From positions 1 through 39,758 of the forward strand of contig JAGRAT010000003.1 of NCBI GenBank assembly GCA_020434495.1: a DNA stretch of 39,758 bases, read 5' to 3'. Of this stretch, positions 24,160 to 33,728 are shown piece after piece (position 1 is the stretch's first letter; every line of letters starts with the position of its first letter). The position numbers were made by a program, and so were the translations under genes. The notes beneath the pieces were generated by a model. It did no database searches, was not told the origin of the DNA, and saw only the letters and a list, made by a program, of their open reading frames with translations. The stretch is from Bdellovibrionales bacterium. GTDB lineage: Bacteria > Bdellovibrionota_C > UBA2361 > RFPC01.

Positions 24160-24753
24160 ATGTCTGACACTACAAAAAGCCTCCCCCCTATTGATCCTGC
24201 GCAAAGTGCCCAGCTTGTCTCACGAAACATGGTTAAGGAAGTTGAAGATAGGGCTCGAAATATCACTGGTGCCTTTGCTTTAGGGGCTTATACCTTTTGG
24301 AAGACGCATTTTGGGGCAAAGAGAGATCGAGCCCACTTTGCCAATGGCATATTGAAAGACGTTAAGGTGATTCAAGGAGACGAGCAGAATTTTTCTGATA
24401 ATCAGCTCTGTGCATTCCTAGCGCAGAAGCTAGATGAACACTACGCCGCGATTGCCGCTGAACGGATGAGTTGGTTGGATCAACATCCGATACAAGCGCT
24501 TCTTGGAAGGGGGGAGCCGTTTCCCAATCCATTAGAAGAGGAACTGCAGGCTGGTAATTTAGAGAATGCAATCCTCCGAGCTCTGCCAGTGGAGGTTACT
24601 TTTGACACGAAGATGACGATTCCTGGTGGGAACCCACAACGATTAGCCGAACCGGTCGCAAGGCAGCTTGCCCATATCCAAAGTTACAATCCCGAGCTCG
24701 CCGAAGCAATCCTCAGTAAAGCCATCCTCGTTTCCAATCGATTTGGCGGATAG
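24160..24753 (+). CDS. Hypothetical protein
   Basis: Not recognised. The product has 197 residues, appears mainly helical, and has no signal peptide or transmembrane segment. A weakly hydrophobic stretch, ITGAFALGAYTFWKTHFGAK, lies at about residues 34-53. The middle part is acidic (EEELQAGNLENAIL) and the C-terminus is also helical (ARQLAHIQSYNPELAEAILS). It begins at ATG 24160 without a strong ribosome-binding site and ends four bases before the convergent lipoprotein gene. It is divergent from the flotillin operon, so it might share that regulatory region. Confidence 0.7.
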   Translation: MSDTTKSLPPIDPAQSAQLVSRNMVKEVEDRARNITGAFALGAYTFWKTHFGAKRDRAHFANGILKDVKVIQGDEQNFSDNQLCAFLAQKLDEHYAAIAAERMSWLDQHPIQALLGRGEPFPNPLEEELQAGNLENAILRALPVEVTFDTKMTIPGGNPQRLAEPVARQLAHIQSYNPELAEAILSKAILVSNRFGG

Positions 24754-24757
24754 CGGA

Positions 24758-25558
24758 CTAGAGCGGATTTAGACTTACCGAATTCGAGTCGTCAACTTTT
24801 ACACTGTGTTGCGTGGTGAGCAGCTCAACAATTTGCTGTGACCAGTCATCGATGACAGACCGAATATGAGCATACTGTTGATAGTCCTTTAGAGAAAAGA
24901 AGGAGGCCTTTTGACCCTCGCGATCCTTATACTCCTCAAAGGTGTCGACTTCGGGATCAACTTCGTGAACGAAGCCTTCCATGGCGACACTTCCTTCCCC
25001 TGCAATTTTCAGAAACCCGGCTCCGGGGAGAAGAAACCCAGCCGCAGTTCCGATTATGTTCACTCCTGGATTTGTCGGGGTCACCTCAATGAGCGCAAGC
25101 CGCAAAGTGAGAATACCGGGGCCGGGCTCGTTAACTACCTTTAGTGGTGAGAAGGAATGGGTATCGCCTGACTTCTCTTGGAGCATCAAAATGATCGATT
25201 CACGCCAGTATTTCGCGAGCTCTTCCGCTTCTTCGATCCGTTGTAACTTTCTCTCCTCTGAACCTCCAGAATGTAGGTAAGATTTCCTTACTACCTCAAT
25301 ATCAATTGGGGCGATGTATGCCTTCCCGTACTCTTTGCGTAAGACTTCGTATTCCACGGGATTAAATACCCAGTATCCATTGAATGGAGCTCTATCCCGT
25401 TGTTCCTTGACTAACTCGGGCTTTGGGAGGAACCCGGCATTATCAGCTGGTCGCGCCCGTAAGACAGAGCATCCTTGAAGTAGTGAGAGTAAAGAGATGA
25501 ATAAACATGCGTGCAAGCAACTATAAGTATGGCGGGGGCGATACGGAGCTCGCATCAT
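24758..25558 (-). CDS. DUF3313-like lipoprotein
   Basis: The product has 266 residues. The N-terminus is a lipoprotein signal with the lipobox LLQGC and acylated Cys about 30. The mature part has GFLPKPELVKEQRDRAPFNG, YIAPIDIEVVRKSYL and LTLRLALIEVTPTNPGVNII, which match the general pattern of DUF3313 lipoproteins; I am only moderately sure of the family. It should be tethered to the outer or inner membrane facing the periplasm. ATG 25558 overlaps the stop of the upstream peroxidase-like gene by four bases (ATGA), with GGAGGG just upstream, so the two are translationally coupled. Confidence 0.75.
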   Translation of the reverse strand: MMRAPYRPRHTYSCLHACLFISLLSLLQGCSVLRARPADNAGFLPKPELVKEQRDRAPFNGYWVFNPVEYEVLRKEYGKAYIAPIDIEVVRKSYLHSGGSEERKLQRIEEAEELAKYWRESIILMLQEKSGDTHSFSPLKVVNEPGPGILTLRLALIEVTPTNPGVNIIGTAAGFLLPGAGFLKIAGEGSVAMEGFVHEVDPEVDTFEEYKDREGQKASFFSLKDYQQYAHIRSVIDDWSQQIVELLTTQHSVKVDDSNSVSLNPL

Positions 25559-26166
25559 GATTCCCTCCCACCTTCCGCAAGCAGCTCCTTCGCTTTGGTT
25601 TTTAAAAGAGAGCTTTGGGCACCGGTAAATGGGCCGAATCGGTATCGAACCTTGCCGTGTTTGTCGACCAGGAATTTTTCGAAATTAAAACCTACTTCAC
25701 CCCTCATGGATTTATCTCCGTTCTCGGTCAAGAATGAAAAGACGGGCTGTTTATCGGGTCCTATAACTTTGCCGGGAGCGAAAAGAGGGAAGGTGATGCC
25801 ATGTTTCTTCAAGCAAGTTTCCTTCACTTCCTGTACTTCTCCCTTTGACTTGGCGAAGTCAAATGAAGGAAATCCGAGGACTTCAAAACCTTGCCCAGAG
25901 AGATCCTCATAGAGTTTTTGTAGATCTTTAAGTTGAGGAGTGGTGCCACAGTGAATACCGATGTTCGAGATGAGCAAAACTTTCCCCTTGAATGCTTCCA
26001 GACTGATCTCGTCGCCGTTGATTCGCTGGGCGTGGATCCCATAGAGAGCCGTCGGTTCATCTTTCTTTGAGCTGTCCTTCGCCAGGGCAGGGGAGTTTGT
26101 GAGGTCAGTCGCGAAAAGAACGGTGAGAAGAAAGAGCGCAGGGATTTTAGGAAACCTCATAAGCAT
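25555..26166 (-). CDS. Secreted glutathione-peroxidase-like protein, atypical active site
   Basis: The product is about 203 residues from ATG 26166, with a signal peptide (ALFLLTVLFATDL, then ALAKD). The thioredoxin-fold GPx domain includes KVLLISNIGIHCGTTPQLKDLQ with the peroxidatic Cys, and LGFPSFDF and VGFNFEKFLVDKHGKVRYRF. In normal family members the last two are FPxNQF and the WNFxKFLV motif. Here the catalytic Gln and Trp are replaced (Asp/Phe region and Phe), although the Asn of NFEKFL remains. It may be a thioredoxin-type peroxidase with changed chemistry or a non-peroxidase relative. GTG 26187 and ATG 26160 are alternative starts. It forms an operon with the downstream lipoprotein. 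Confidence 0.85.
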   Translation of the reverse strand: MLMRFPKIPALFLLTVLFATDLTNSPALAKDSSKKDEPTALYGIHAQRINGDEISLEAFKGKVLLISNIGIHCGTTPQLKDLQKLYEDLSGQGFEVLGFPSFDFAKSKGEVQEVKETCLKKHGITFPLFAPGKVIGPDKQPVFSFLTENGDKSMRGEVGFNFEKFLVDKHGKVRYRFGPFTGAQSSLLKTKAKELLAEGGRES

Positions 26167-26275
26167 CTGATCCAAGGGAAGTGGCACATCTCAATTAGGA
26201 TATTACAGTCGATATAAGCCGCAAGTTGTTACGAGAACAATTAAGAGAAAACCCCATCTTTTCATTTTTTCACGT

Positions 26276-27799
26276 CTATTCGCTTCCAACAGCAGGTGCT
26301 CGAAAAGAGCTTTGCGTCTCTTTCGAAGCGCTAATCATTTGATTGAGCATTCCGTCTACCGAGGGCGTCATACGGGCCTCGATGTAGATCTGATAGGAGA
26401 AGAAGCTTTTCCAAATTGATATGAGTATCTGGCTCAAGGACATCAGGGTTGAGGATAAGTTGCCCCTTCCAAGAACGAGAGGATACGGGGCGGGAATTCC
26501 TTCCACCTTCTCAATCTTGTATCCGCTCTCTTCGAGTAGGAGCTGAAGATTTCTAAAGTTGAAGAGCCGTTTGTGTCCAATGTCCAGAATACCTCGAGGA
26601 CCATAGTTAAATTGACCTATAAGGTGAGCAAAACGGAGAATAAAATACCCAACGTTCCCTGTCGTAACGATTACCCGTGGTGTTTGGTTGCCAAACTTGT
26701 CACGCAAGGTATCTAGAAAATCCTCTGGGTTGTTCAGGTGTTCAAGAATATCAAGGAGAAGAATAGTAGAGTACTTCCGATGGAGAAGCTCCTCTGAGGG
26801 CTGAAAATTGTTCAGATCTATCTGCTCAAAATGAGTAGCACCTTGCTGTACCTTTTCAATTTGCCGCTGATCAACGCATGTGACCTCGCAGTTTTTCTCG
26901 AGAAGTGCACTCGCAACTACCCCCTCGCCGCATCCAAGATCGAGAACCTCTTCTCCCTCGGATATCGCAGCTACCGCTTTGGAGTGGCTCGAAGGAAAAT
27001 CAAGTTTTGCTTCATAGGGTTGCTCTCGAAAGTTCACCCCTACGTCAAATTTTCGTTGATAAAAGAACCCCAAATTTTGAATTTTGCTGAGTAGCGTGGC
27101 TTTTACAACGTCCCAGGCGTACTTCAACCCATCAACATGACAGATTTCGTCTCCATAATAAGTCGGAATGGGGATCTCGTGAATGCGAAGAGATTTACGG
27201 AAGAACTGGATAATTATTTCAGTGTCAAAGTGAAAGTCATTCGTGTTGTTTTCAAATGGAATGCTCGCAAGCGCCCGAACGGAATATGCTCGGAAGCCAC
27301 TATGAAATTCGGATAGCTCTGCTCCAAGCCACCAGTTTTGAAAAGTTGAGAGTATGCGATTCCCAACATATTTATAGAGCGGCATTCCTCCCTTCAGTGC
27401 CTCTCCTTGTTTCATCATCCGAGAACCGAAAACGGCGTCAGCGTCACCTGCAAGTATTGGCGCGGTGATCTCTTCGATCATTTCAGGTGGATACTGTCCA
27501 TCGCCGTGCACCAGTACCACCGCATCGAATCCCTTTTCTATTGCGTAACGATATCCGAGCTTTTGATTTCCACCGTACCCTTGATTAATTGGGGTACGAA
27601 GCATCGTTAGCTGAATCCCTTCGGGAAGTTTTTCGTACTTTACCCCTACTTCGTAGGTTCTGTCCTTTGAAGAGTCGTCAATGATCAGGATGCCATTTTC
27701 AGGGGTCAGGAGCGGGCGAGGAATTCTGTCGAGCACCCAATCGAGGGTCTTCTCTGCGTTATAAGCGACTATGAAAATAAGTATTCTGCCTTGAGGCAT
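26276..27799 (-). CDS. Fusion of GT2 glycosyltransferase and SAM-dependent methyltransferase
   Basis: The product has 507 residues. Residues 1 to about 250 form a GT2 (dolichol-phosphate-mannose-synthase-like) domain with IFIVAYNAEKTLDWVL, ILIIDDSSKDRT, VLVHGDGQYPPEMI and SGFRAYSVRAL. Residues from about 270 to 440 form a class I methyltransferase with motif I EVLDLGCGEGVVASALLEKN, CVDQRQ and ILLLDILEHLNNPEDFL. There are no clear transmembrane helices except short hydrophobic stretches near the C-terminus. It probably modifies a lipid-linked sugar or polysaccharide, but substrates are unknown. GAGG 6 bases before ATG 27799 supports the start. It follows the giant protease gene by 85 bases on the same strand. 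Confidence 0.9.
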   Translation of the reverse strand: MPQGRILIFIVAYNAEKTLDWVLDRIPRPLLTPENGILIIDDSSKDRTYEVGVKYEKLPEGIQLTMLRTPINQGYGGNQKLGYRYAIEKGFDAVVLVHGDGQYPPEMIEEITAPILAGDADAVFGSRMMKQGEALKGGMPLYKYVGNRILSTFQNWWLGAELSEFHSGFRAYSVRALASIPFENNTNDFHFDTEIIIQFFRKSLRIHEIPIPTYYGDEICHVDGLKYAWDVVKATLLSKIQNLGFFYQRKFDVGVNFREQPYEAKLDFPSSHSKAVAAISEGEEVLDLGCGEGVVASALLEKNCEVTCVDQRQIEKVQQGATHFEQIDLNNFQPSEELLHRKYSTILLLDILEHLNNPEDFLDTLRDKFGNQTPRVIVTTGNVGYFILRFAHLIGQFNYGPRGILDIGHKRLFNFRNLQLLLEESGYKIEKVEGIPAPYPLVLGRGNLSSTLMSLSQILISIWKSFFSYQIYIEARMTPSVDGMLNQMISASKETQSSFRAPAVGSE

Positions 27800-27884
27800 A
27801 TCATTCCTCTCGAGGGGATTTTCAATGAACCTATTACGTTATGATTGCTCGGAGAGATGTGCAACGTTTGAGGACACGGGGCGG

Positions 27885-30800
27885 CTATTTTCTGCAGCGT
27901 CTGCCGCTACATTTGCTCTTATTTTTCATTTTGAACACAGAAGACTTGTTCCCGAAAACATCCAAAAGGACAAATTTCATCTTCCTTTTGAGGTCAGAGA
28001 GTAAGACCTGCCCAAGGGCGTCGGTGGTCACCTCAAAGAGGCAAGGGAGTTTTAATTGACCATTTCTCTTCACCTTGCAAACCTTCAGCTTTGCATCGGC
28101 GACCGGGTTCCCCTCATCGTCGCGATAGGTGGCGGTAATACTCCACTTTCGCCCCTCAATAACTGGCTGCTCGGGCTCGAAAGCTACCTGTTCTCCAGCT
28201 TTCACTTCTCCTGATGGAGGGGCTGATTGGAAATCCGAGAGCAAGGATTCCCAGAGCTCAAGAGAGGCTGAAGAGTCGTTCGGGTTATAAATGAATTCGC
28301 CGAGTTGGAGCTCCTCTTCTTCCTGATCTAAGTAGAGTCTTCTCACGGCGATTGTTGACTCCCTTCTCTTTGGCTGAATGAGGGCAATTCCATTCTCGCC
28401 AGCCAAATGATCCGTGAAATCTAGTTCTAAACGGGAGTTCGCTAAAAGTTGATAGTATTCGTCGGATAGAACGGCGCCTTCCACACTAAAGAGTGAAACT
28501 CTAACGTCTGTAGAAAGTGGTTGAGTATTGAGGAGTGTAATCTCAGCGCTTACCTCCTCATCTGTTCCAAGGAGGAATGATTCTCGGTCATGGCCTGAGC
28601 CCCGCACTCCATGAATCGCGTAGGAATAGTAAATCTTCGAATCACTGCTTCCAACGTGCTCGACATAGGTATGAAGCAGGGCGTTCTTTGAGGCAGGGGT
28701 AACCCGGAAGCTTCCGAGCTCTGTTGCCTCATCTAGGGAAGAGAGATCTACTGGAGTAGAGAGAGAATTTGGATAGACCGTCTCCTCTACTGTTGTAACA
28801 AGAGTTCCATCAGCGTTGAAAATCTCTATGGTAATATCCTCAGCGAGAGTTCCCGAGTTCAGGATTACCAGAGTAGCCGAACAGAGCTCTTGATCGCATA
28901 GAACCTCATCGCCTACTTGTCTTCCCTCACTGTACGGTGCAAAGACGGGGTAACCAGAGCCGTTTGCAAATGAAGTAAGAGAGAGTACCCGCCTTGCTGC
29001 GAGGCTCGAGTCTCCATTTACTTCTAGTGCGCCGCTTACTAAGCCATTAAAGGTGAGAACAGCATAACCACTGCGTTCATCAGCAAGTGATTCTGCCGCC
29101 AGAAGCTCGATCTTACGCACCTCTCCAGCTGCGAGTGTGAACTGTGAGGAAGCGAGGCTTTCGCCATTTGTATTAAAGAGGGTAACAGCTCCCGAGGAGA
29201 GCGAATCGTTCTTCAGATTTGTGACAATCGCTGATACTGCTGTATTCGAAAATTGAGTAAAGATAGTTTGTGCTGGGCTCGTGAGGGGTATGAGAACGTG
29301 ACCTGCATCGTACACGTTCGTTCCAGCGAGTCGTTCCTGAGCATCAGAAACTCCGTCTCTGTCCGAGTCGATAACCGGGAGTCCAGATTCCCTATCTTGA
29401 ACATCAGTTACTACTACAGTCCATCCAACAGTATCTTTCAAGTCACTGTCAGTGGTTTCAAACTGTACGCAGGTATCAACCGAAGTGCGAACCGTGACCT
29501 GAGTAGTTGCCGTGTGAGTGCTGCTCAGTTCTACAGATGGAGCCTCAGCTGGGAGTGGAGGGGACGGATGAACGAGTGCATCGAGATCATGAAAGTAGCT
29601 TCCGGGGAGCACCGCCAAAGGATAACCTCCATCTGAGTGGAGTGCGAGTATCACCTCATTCTCTTCTGGGGCATCGAAGACATAAACGGCTTGGTTCAAG
29701 ACACTAGAGTAAATGGCCTGTACACCGTCTCCAACCGGACACCTATCGGAACCGGCGCTGCAATTCGGATGATAGGTAAAACCGTACTCGTTATCGAGAT
29801 TGACGACGGTCTGTGCGCAAGCCTCAGCAGTAACTGAGTGCTGAAGAGCGTCACCATCTGGATCAAAGACCGTGATGGTTTGAACTAACGGGGCCTCAGG
29901 TAGGGAAATCCCTTGGGATGGGATGGTTGCTACCGGAGCCCTATTGGTATTTGTAAAGAAGAGGTGAGCGATAAAATTATCGTTTGGAACCCCATCTGAG
30001 AACACGATACTTACGAGAGAGAGCCTCGATCCATTGGTTTGTAAAGTTACCGTATGGTTTCCGCTTCCATTGTCTTGATGGATTGCTGTTGGAGTTCCGA
30101 CCGAAGGTTGCATACCTAGAAATTCGCTTCTTGCGTGGTCAATGTTGATACAACTTGAAGCTGGTAGGGTCGCGATGATATTGCCGATATCTGTCTTTAA
30201 GTGGCAGGCAGGAGACTCGCCACCTCCGCTTGGAACAAGATAGTACCACCGGTTCTCGGCCTCTGAGAAGAATGCGAACCCTGGCCCATTGTATCCAGAA
30301 TCTCTTTCTACTAGCCGCTTTGTTGATTTGATCTCGGTGACAAGAGCTGAGACGTTCTGCACCGACAAGATAGAGCCTTGAACCGTTTGTCCATCGATAT
30401 CATGAACTGTCAGTGGAACTGACAAGGTGTTCTGGGCACCGTTTAGCGAATGAGTCGATGTAAAGCTCACAGTGGGGGCGTGGTTACTGACCTGTACATC
30501 AAAGATGCGATCTACGTAGTAGTTCCCACGCTTCGATGACCGTAATCGGAGTCGATATGTCGTGTCAGTAACTGTTGACGGTGTTGTTACGACAACTGCG
30601 GAGGCCTGTAAGAACGCAATTCCCGGACCGGGAGGGGCGAGATTTGGATTGACGAGCGCCCATGGATCGTCAAAGAAGTATCCTGGAATAACTCCAATGA
30701 GAGAGAGGCTCGGGTACGAATACACCTGTGTGAAAGATTTGCCAGAGCTGTCGGTAAATCTCCTGAGTTGAAGATACCCAGATCCAAGTACATATTTATT

Positions 30801-33461
30801 GCCACTTCCCCCGAAGTCATCGCTCGGCTGGTCGTAATAGTAGAGGCCAAATTGATTTGCAATCTCGTTTGCTCTTTGGAGGGGGCTTTGTAGGAATGAC
30901 ACTATAGTAGTCGCCATACCTTCACCATTATTTAGCTGGTATGCTAAATTGAGCGTTTCGCCGGGAAATCCACTCTGGTCCGGAATGAATCCAAGGGTCG
31001 GTTGAGAGCTGGTAATGTTGCTCACAAAGCTTGCAGAGGCACTGCCGCCTCGCGACCAACAGGTCAACTCAGTATTGAAACTCCCGACAGTAGCTTCCGA
31101 CAAATCAAAGCTTACCTGTCCTCCTACAACACTTGCTACGATCGATGAAGCATCAAGCGGTTGTAATGGTGAGGTAAAGAGTGAAGGATTCGCGAAGAGA
31201 TTCGGGAACACTCCGAGTACTGAAACGCCGCCATTAAAATATCTTCGAACTGTGTTCGAGCTATCTACAGTCAAATATTCCCCGCTATTCCGGGTAAAGA
31301 AGAGCTTGACGGGGCTGTTGTTGGTATCTGCAAAGTGACAACCTTCGGTCACGCAGTACGGCTCGTATTGATTTACTGTATTGAGAAATGGAGGTTGTCC
31401 GGACAGGGAGGTGAGCGCTACCGAGCATTCAACATCGTCCCCATCTGGATCTACTGCAGTAAAGTCTGCTGTGACTGTTCCATCTGCTAGGTTATAGTTC
31501 TGTTCTGACGGTGGAGTGATAGTCGGCGGGTTTGAAGTGACAGTCACGTTGAATGAATCTGTAGCCGTCGCTTCTTCTGCATCAGCGATCGTCACTTCAA
31601 TAGCAAATTCCCCGTAGTAGTCATCCTCCCAGGTTACAACGATAGTCCCAGCATTTGAGTTCGGGTCGAGCGTACAGTCTGCAGTTGAGCCGTCGGGTGC
31701 CGGTGGTCCAGGCGGGCTGGTGAGAATTGTTGGGTCACTAAAAGCTCCAGGAAATGCTCCAATAGAGGTATTCTGCTCGCCATCAACTCGAGTGACCTCG
31801 TCATGTTCATTAACACTAAAAATTTGCCCATCAATCCCGTATAGGGTTTTGGTACCTTGACCATATACGTCTTGTTGACAGTTCTCGGATACACAGAACG
31901 GCTGAAATGTTTGGTTGAAGTTGTACGCAGAGCTACTAACAGCTCCGACCACTCGTGCGGTGCAGCTTGAAACCCGACCAATACTCTCTCCGTTTCCATC
32001 AGGATCGTATGCCCCGAACTGAATTGAGGCAGAACTTTGAACTGCTCCGTCATATGCTTGATCCGAAATCGGCGCTACAAATACGGGGAACTCATTGGGA
32101 TCGGCTGCGTTCAAGACACGCTCGGCATCTGCAATTCCCTTCACAAGGATGGATTGGTCAAAACTTGGAATCGGTTTAGTGTTTGCGAGAATGAGATCCT
32201 TCATCTGTCTCGGTGTTAGTGATGGATCCACAGAAGCAAGAAGGGCTGCAATACCAGAGACATGAGGAGTGGCCATTGAGGTTCCACTCCAGCTCGCGTA
32301 GCCACCATTTGGAAGAGTACTGTAGATTGCAGAGCCTGGTGCTGTGAGGTCTACAGTGGTTCTCCCCCAGCAAGAGAAGCTCGATCTGGCACCGCTGGAT
32401 GTATGGGAAGCAACCGCAATAAGTGAGTCTTGGGTAGGTTTGTAAGTCGACGGATAGTGAGGAGACGAATCGTTATCACTATTCGAGTTCCCTGCAGCGG
32501 CAATGAAGATTATTCCAGCAGCTTCAGCAGCGTTAATTGCTGTTAGCATTGCTGAACTGCTTCCACCACCACCCCAAGAGTTGCTTGATACCCGAATATT
32601 GACGCCTCGATTCTTCATCTCGGTCATGTACTTGACCAGGTCAATGGCGTCTTGGGTAGAGCCGCTTCCAGTCGAGCTCAAGAACTTCAGCGCCATAATT
32701 TTTACGTTAGGAGCAACTCCGACAACTCCTACCCCATTGTTGTCTATCCCCGCGATAGTTCCAGAGCAGTGAGTTCCGTGTCCGTGATCGTCCCAGGGAT
32801 TCCCCGCGTTCGGGTTCCCAGCGGAGTAGGGCGGATACGGCTGTACGTAAGTGATACCGTTCAATCCCCAGTAATCATCGATATAGCCGTTTCCATCATC
32901 ATCAATTCCGTTGTTTGGAATTTCTCCAGTGTTGTGCCACATGTTCGCTTGGAGATCGGGATGGTTGTAGTCAACGCCGGTATCAATCACCGCTACAACT
33001 ACTTCTTCGCTTCCCCGCGACACATCCCAAGCTTGGTATGCTTCTGTCCCATATGTGCCGTGGATGCCCCATAGCTGCCCCCAACCGGGATCGTTTGTAG
33101 CTGGCGCGGAGATCGAGTAGAGAAAGTTGGGCTCAGCAAAATTGAGAATGTTGGTGTCCAAGAGGTCGGCGAGAGCTTTAAAGTTCGGGTCTGAGCAATC
33201 GACTTTTGCTCCCTCTGAAATACCGAGCTCAGAAAGATACTCCAATCCCCCAATCTGTTGCAGAGCTAGGCGAATCTCTTCGCGACTGTAGTCCGGAAAG
33301 AGTACTTGAATTTGGTTGAGCGCAGCTTCGTTGAGCTGTAGTAAACATTCGTTTTCAACATACTCGACTGTTTGAGATGTGGGTGCGGTTTGGGAGTACG
33401 CCGAAGCGCTGATGCCGAGCACCCCAACAATGGCCAACATGAGAGGAAGAATAAACCGCAT
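27885..33461 (-). CDS. Giant secreted subtilisin-family (S8) protease with tandem beta repeats
   Basis: The product has 1858 residues. A signal peptide (RFILPLMLAIVGVLGISASA) and a propeptide-like segment (VEYVENECLLQLNEAALNQI) precede the S8 domain at about 120-450. The catalytic triad is intact: Asp in VVAVIDTGVDYNHPDL (about 162), His in DDHGHGTHCSGT (about 229) and Ser in SGTSMATPHVSGIAALL (about 395). From about 460 to 1350 come five units of about 180 residues. Each has a cadherin-like strand set ending in DPDGD or a similar segment, plus a module ending near IGAFPGAFSDP or a similar motif. A calcium loop, DSDRDGVSDAQERLAGTN, follows near 1367. A beta-rich C-terminal region and a strongly basic Lys/Arg/Cys tail (SKCSGRRCRK) complete the protein. 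It is probably exported and calcium-stabilised. Confidence 0.93.
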   Translation of the reverse strand: MRFILPLMLAIVGVLGISASAYSQTAPTSQTVEYVENECLLQLNEAALNQIQVLFPDYSREEIRLALQQIGGLEYLSELGISEGAKVDCSDPNFKALADLLDTNILNFAEPNFLYSISAPATNDPGWGQLWGIHGTYGTEAYQAWDVSRGSEEVVVAVIDTGVDYNHPDLQANMWHNTGEIPNNGIDDDGNGYIDDYWGLNGITYVQPYPPYSAGNPNAGNPWDDHGHGTHCSGTIAGIDNNGVGVVGVAPNVKIMALKFLSSTGSGSTQDAIDLVKYMTEMKNRGVNIRVSSNSWGGGGSSSAMLTAINAAEAAGIIFIAAAGNSNSDNDSSPHYPSTYKPTQDSLIAVASHTSSGARSSFSCWGRTTVDLTAPGSAIYSTLPNGGYASWSGTSMATPHVSGIAALLASVDPSLTPRQMKDLILANTKPIPSFDQSILVKGIADAERVLNAADPNEFPVFVAPISDQAYDGAVQSSASIQFGAYDPDGNGESIGRVSSCTARVVGAVSSSAYNFNQTFQPFCVSENCQQDVYGQGTKTLYGIDGQIFSVNEHDEVTRVDGEQNTSIGAFPGAFSDPTILTSPPGPPAPDGSTADCTLDPNSNAGTIVVTWEDDYYGEFAIEVTIADAEEATATDSFNVTVTSNPPTITPPSEQNYNLADGTVTADFTAVDPDGDDVECSVALTSLSGQPPFLNTVNQYEPYCVTEGCHFADTNNSPVKLFFTRNSGEYLTVDSSNTVRRYFNGGVSVLGVFPNLFANPSLFTSPLQPLDASSIVASVVGGQVSFDLSEATVGSFNTELTCWSRGGSASASFVSNITSSQPTLGFIPDQSGFPGETLNLAYQLNNGEGMATTIVSFLQSPLQRANEIANQFGLYYYDQPSDDFGGSGNKYVLGSGYLQLRRFTDSSGKSFTQVYSYPSLSLIGVIPGYFFDDPWALVNPNLAPPGPGIAFLQASAVVVTTPSTVTDTTYRLRLRSSKRGNYYVDRIFDVQVSNHAPTVSFTSTHSLNGAQNTLSVPLTVHDIDGQTVQGSILSVQNVSALVTEIKSTKRLVERDSGYNGPGFAFFSEAENRWYYLVPSGGGESPACHLKTDIGNIIATLPASSCINIDHARSEFLGMQPSVGTPTAIHQDNGSGNHTVTLQTNGSRLSLVSIVFSDGVPNDNFIAHLFFTNTNRAPVATIPSQGISLPEAPLVQTITVFDPDGDALQHSVTAEACAQTVVNLDNEYGFTYHPNCSAGSDRCPVGDGVQAIYSSVLNQAVYVFDAPEENEVILALHSDGGYPLAVLPGSYFHDLDALVHPSPPLPAEAPSVELSSTHTATTQVTVRTSVDTCVQFETTDSDLKDTVGWTVVVTDVQDRESGLPVIDSDRDGVSDAQERLAGTNVYDAGHVLIPLTSPAQTIFTQFSNTAVSAIVTNLKNDSLSSGAVTLFNTNGESLASSQFTLAAGEVRKIELLAAESLADERSGYAVLTFNGLVSGALEVNGDSSLAARRVLSLTSFANGSGYPVFAPYSEGRQVGDEVLCDQELCSATLVILNSGTLAEDITIEIFNADGTLVTTVEETVYPNSLSTPVDLSSLDEATELGSFRVTPASKNALLHTYVEHVGSSDSKIYYSYAIHGVRGSGHDRESFLLGTDEEVSAEITLLNTQPLSTDVRVSLFSVEGAVLSDEYYQLLANSRLELDFTDHLAGENGIALIQPKRRESTIAVRRLYLDQEEEELQLGEFIYNPNDSSASLELWESLLSDFQSAPPSGEVKAGEQVAFEPEQPVIEGRKWSITATYRDDEGNPVADAKLKVCKVKRNGQLKLPCLFEVTTDALGQVLLSDLKRKMKFVLLDVFGNKSSVFKMKNKSKCSGRRCRK

Positions 33462-33728
33462 CACTACTTTCTATAACCCTGGGCGCGGAACACACCTACC
33501 GCGTCGATCCCACACGGAAGTATCGAGCAAAGGAGGGATATCTTGATAACTCCCCGTCAAAAATAACTCTGAGGGGGAAAACGAGAACTTTTCTGAGGAA
33601 TACGTGTGTGATCCTTGTAGGAGCTTCTTGGAGGTTTTCCTCTCTTCGCAGAGAAATTGTGCCGGGTATTAAGAATATCTTGGAGAGTGCCGATATCGTA
33701 CAGATATCGAATTGATTGGTGGAACAGG

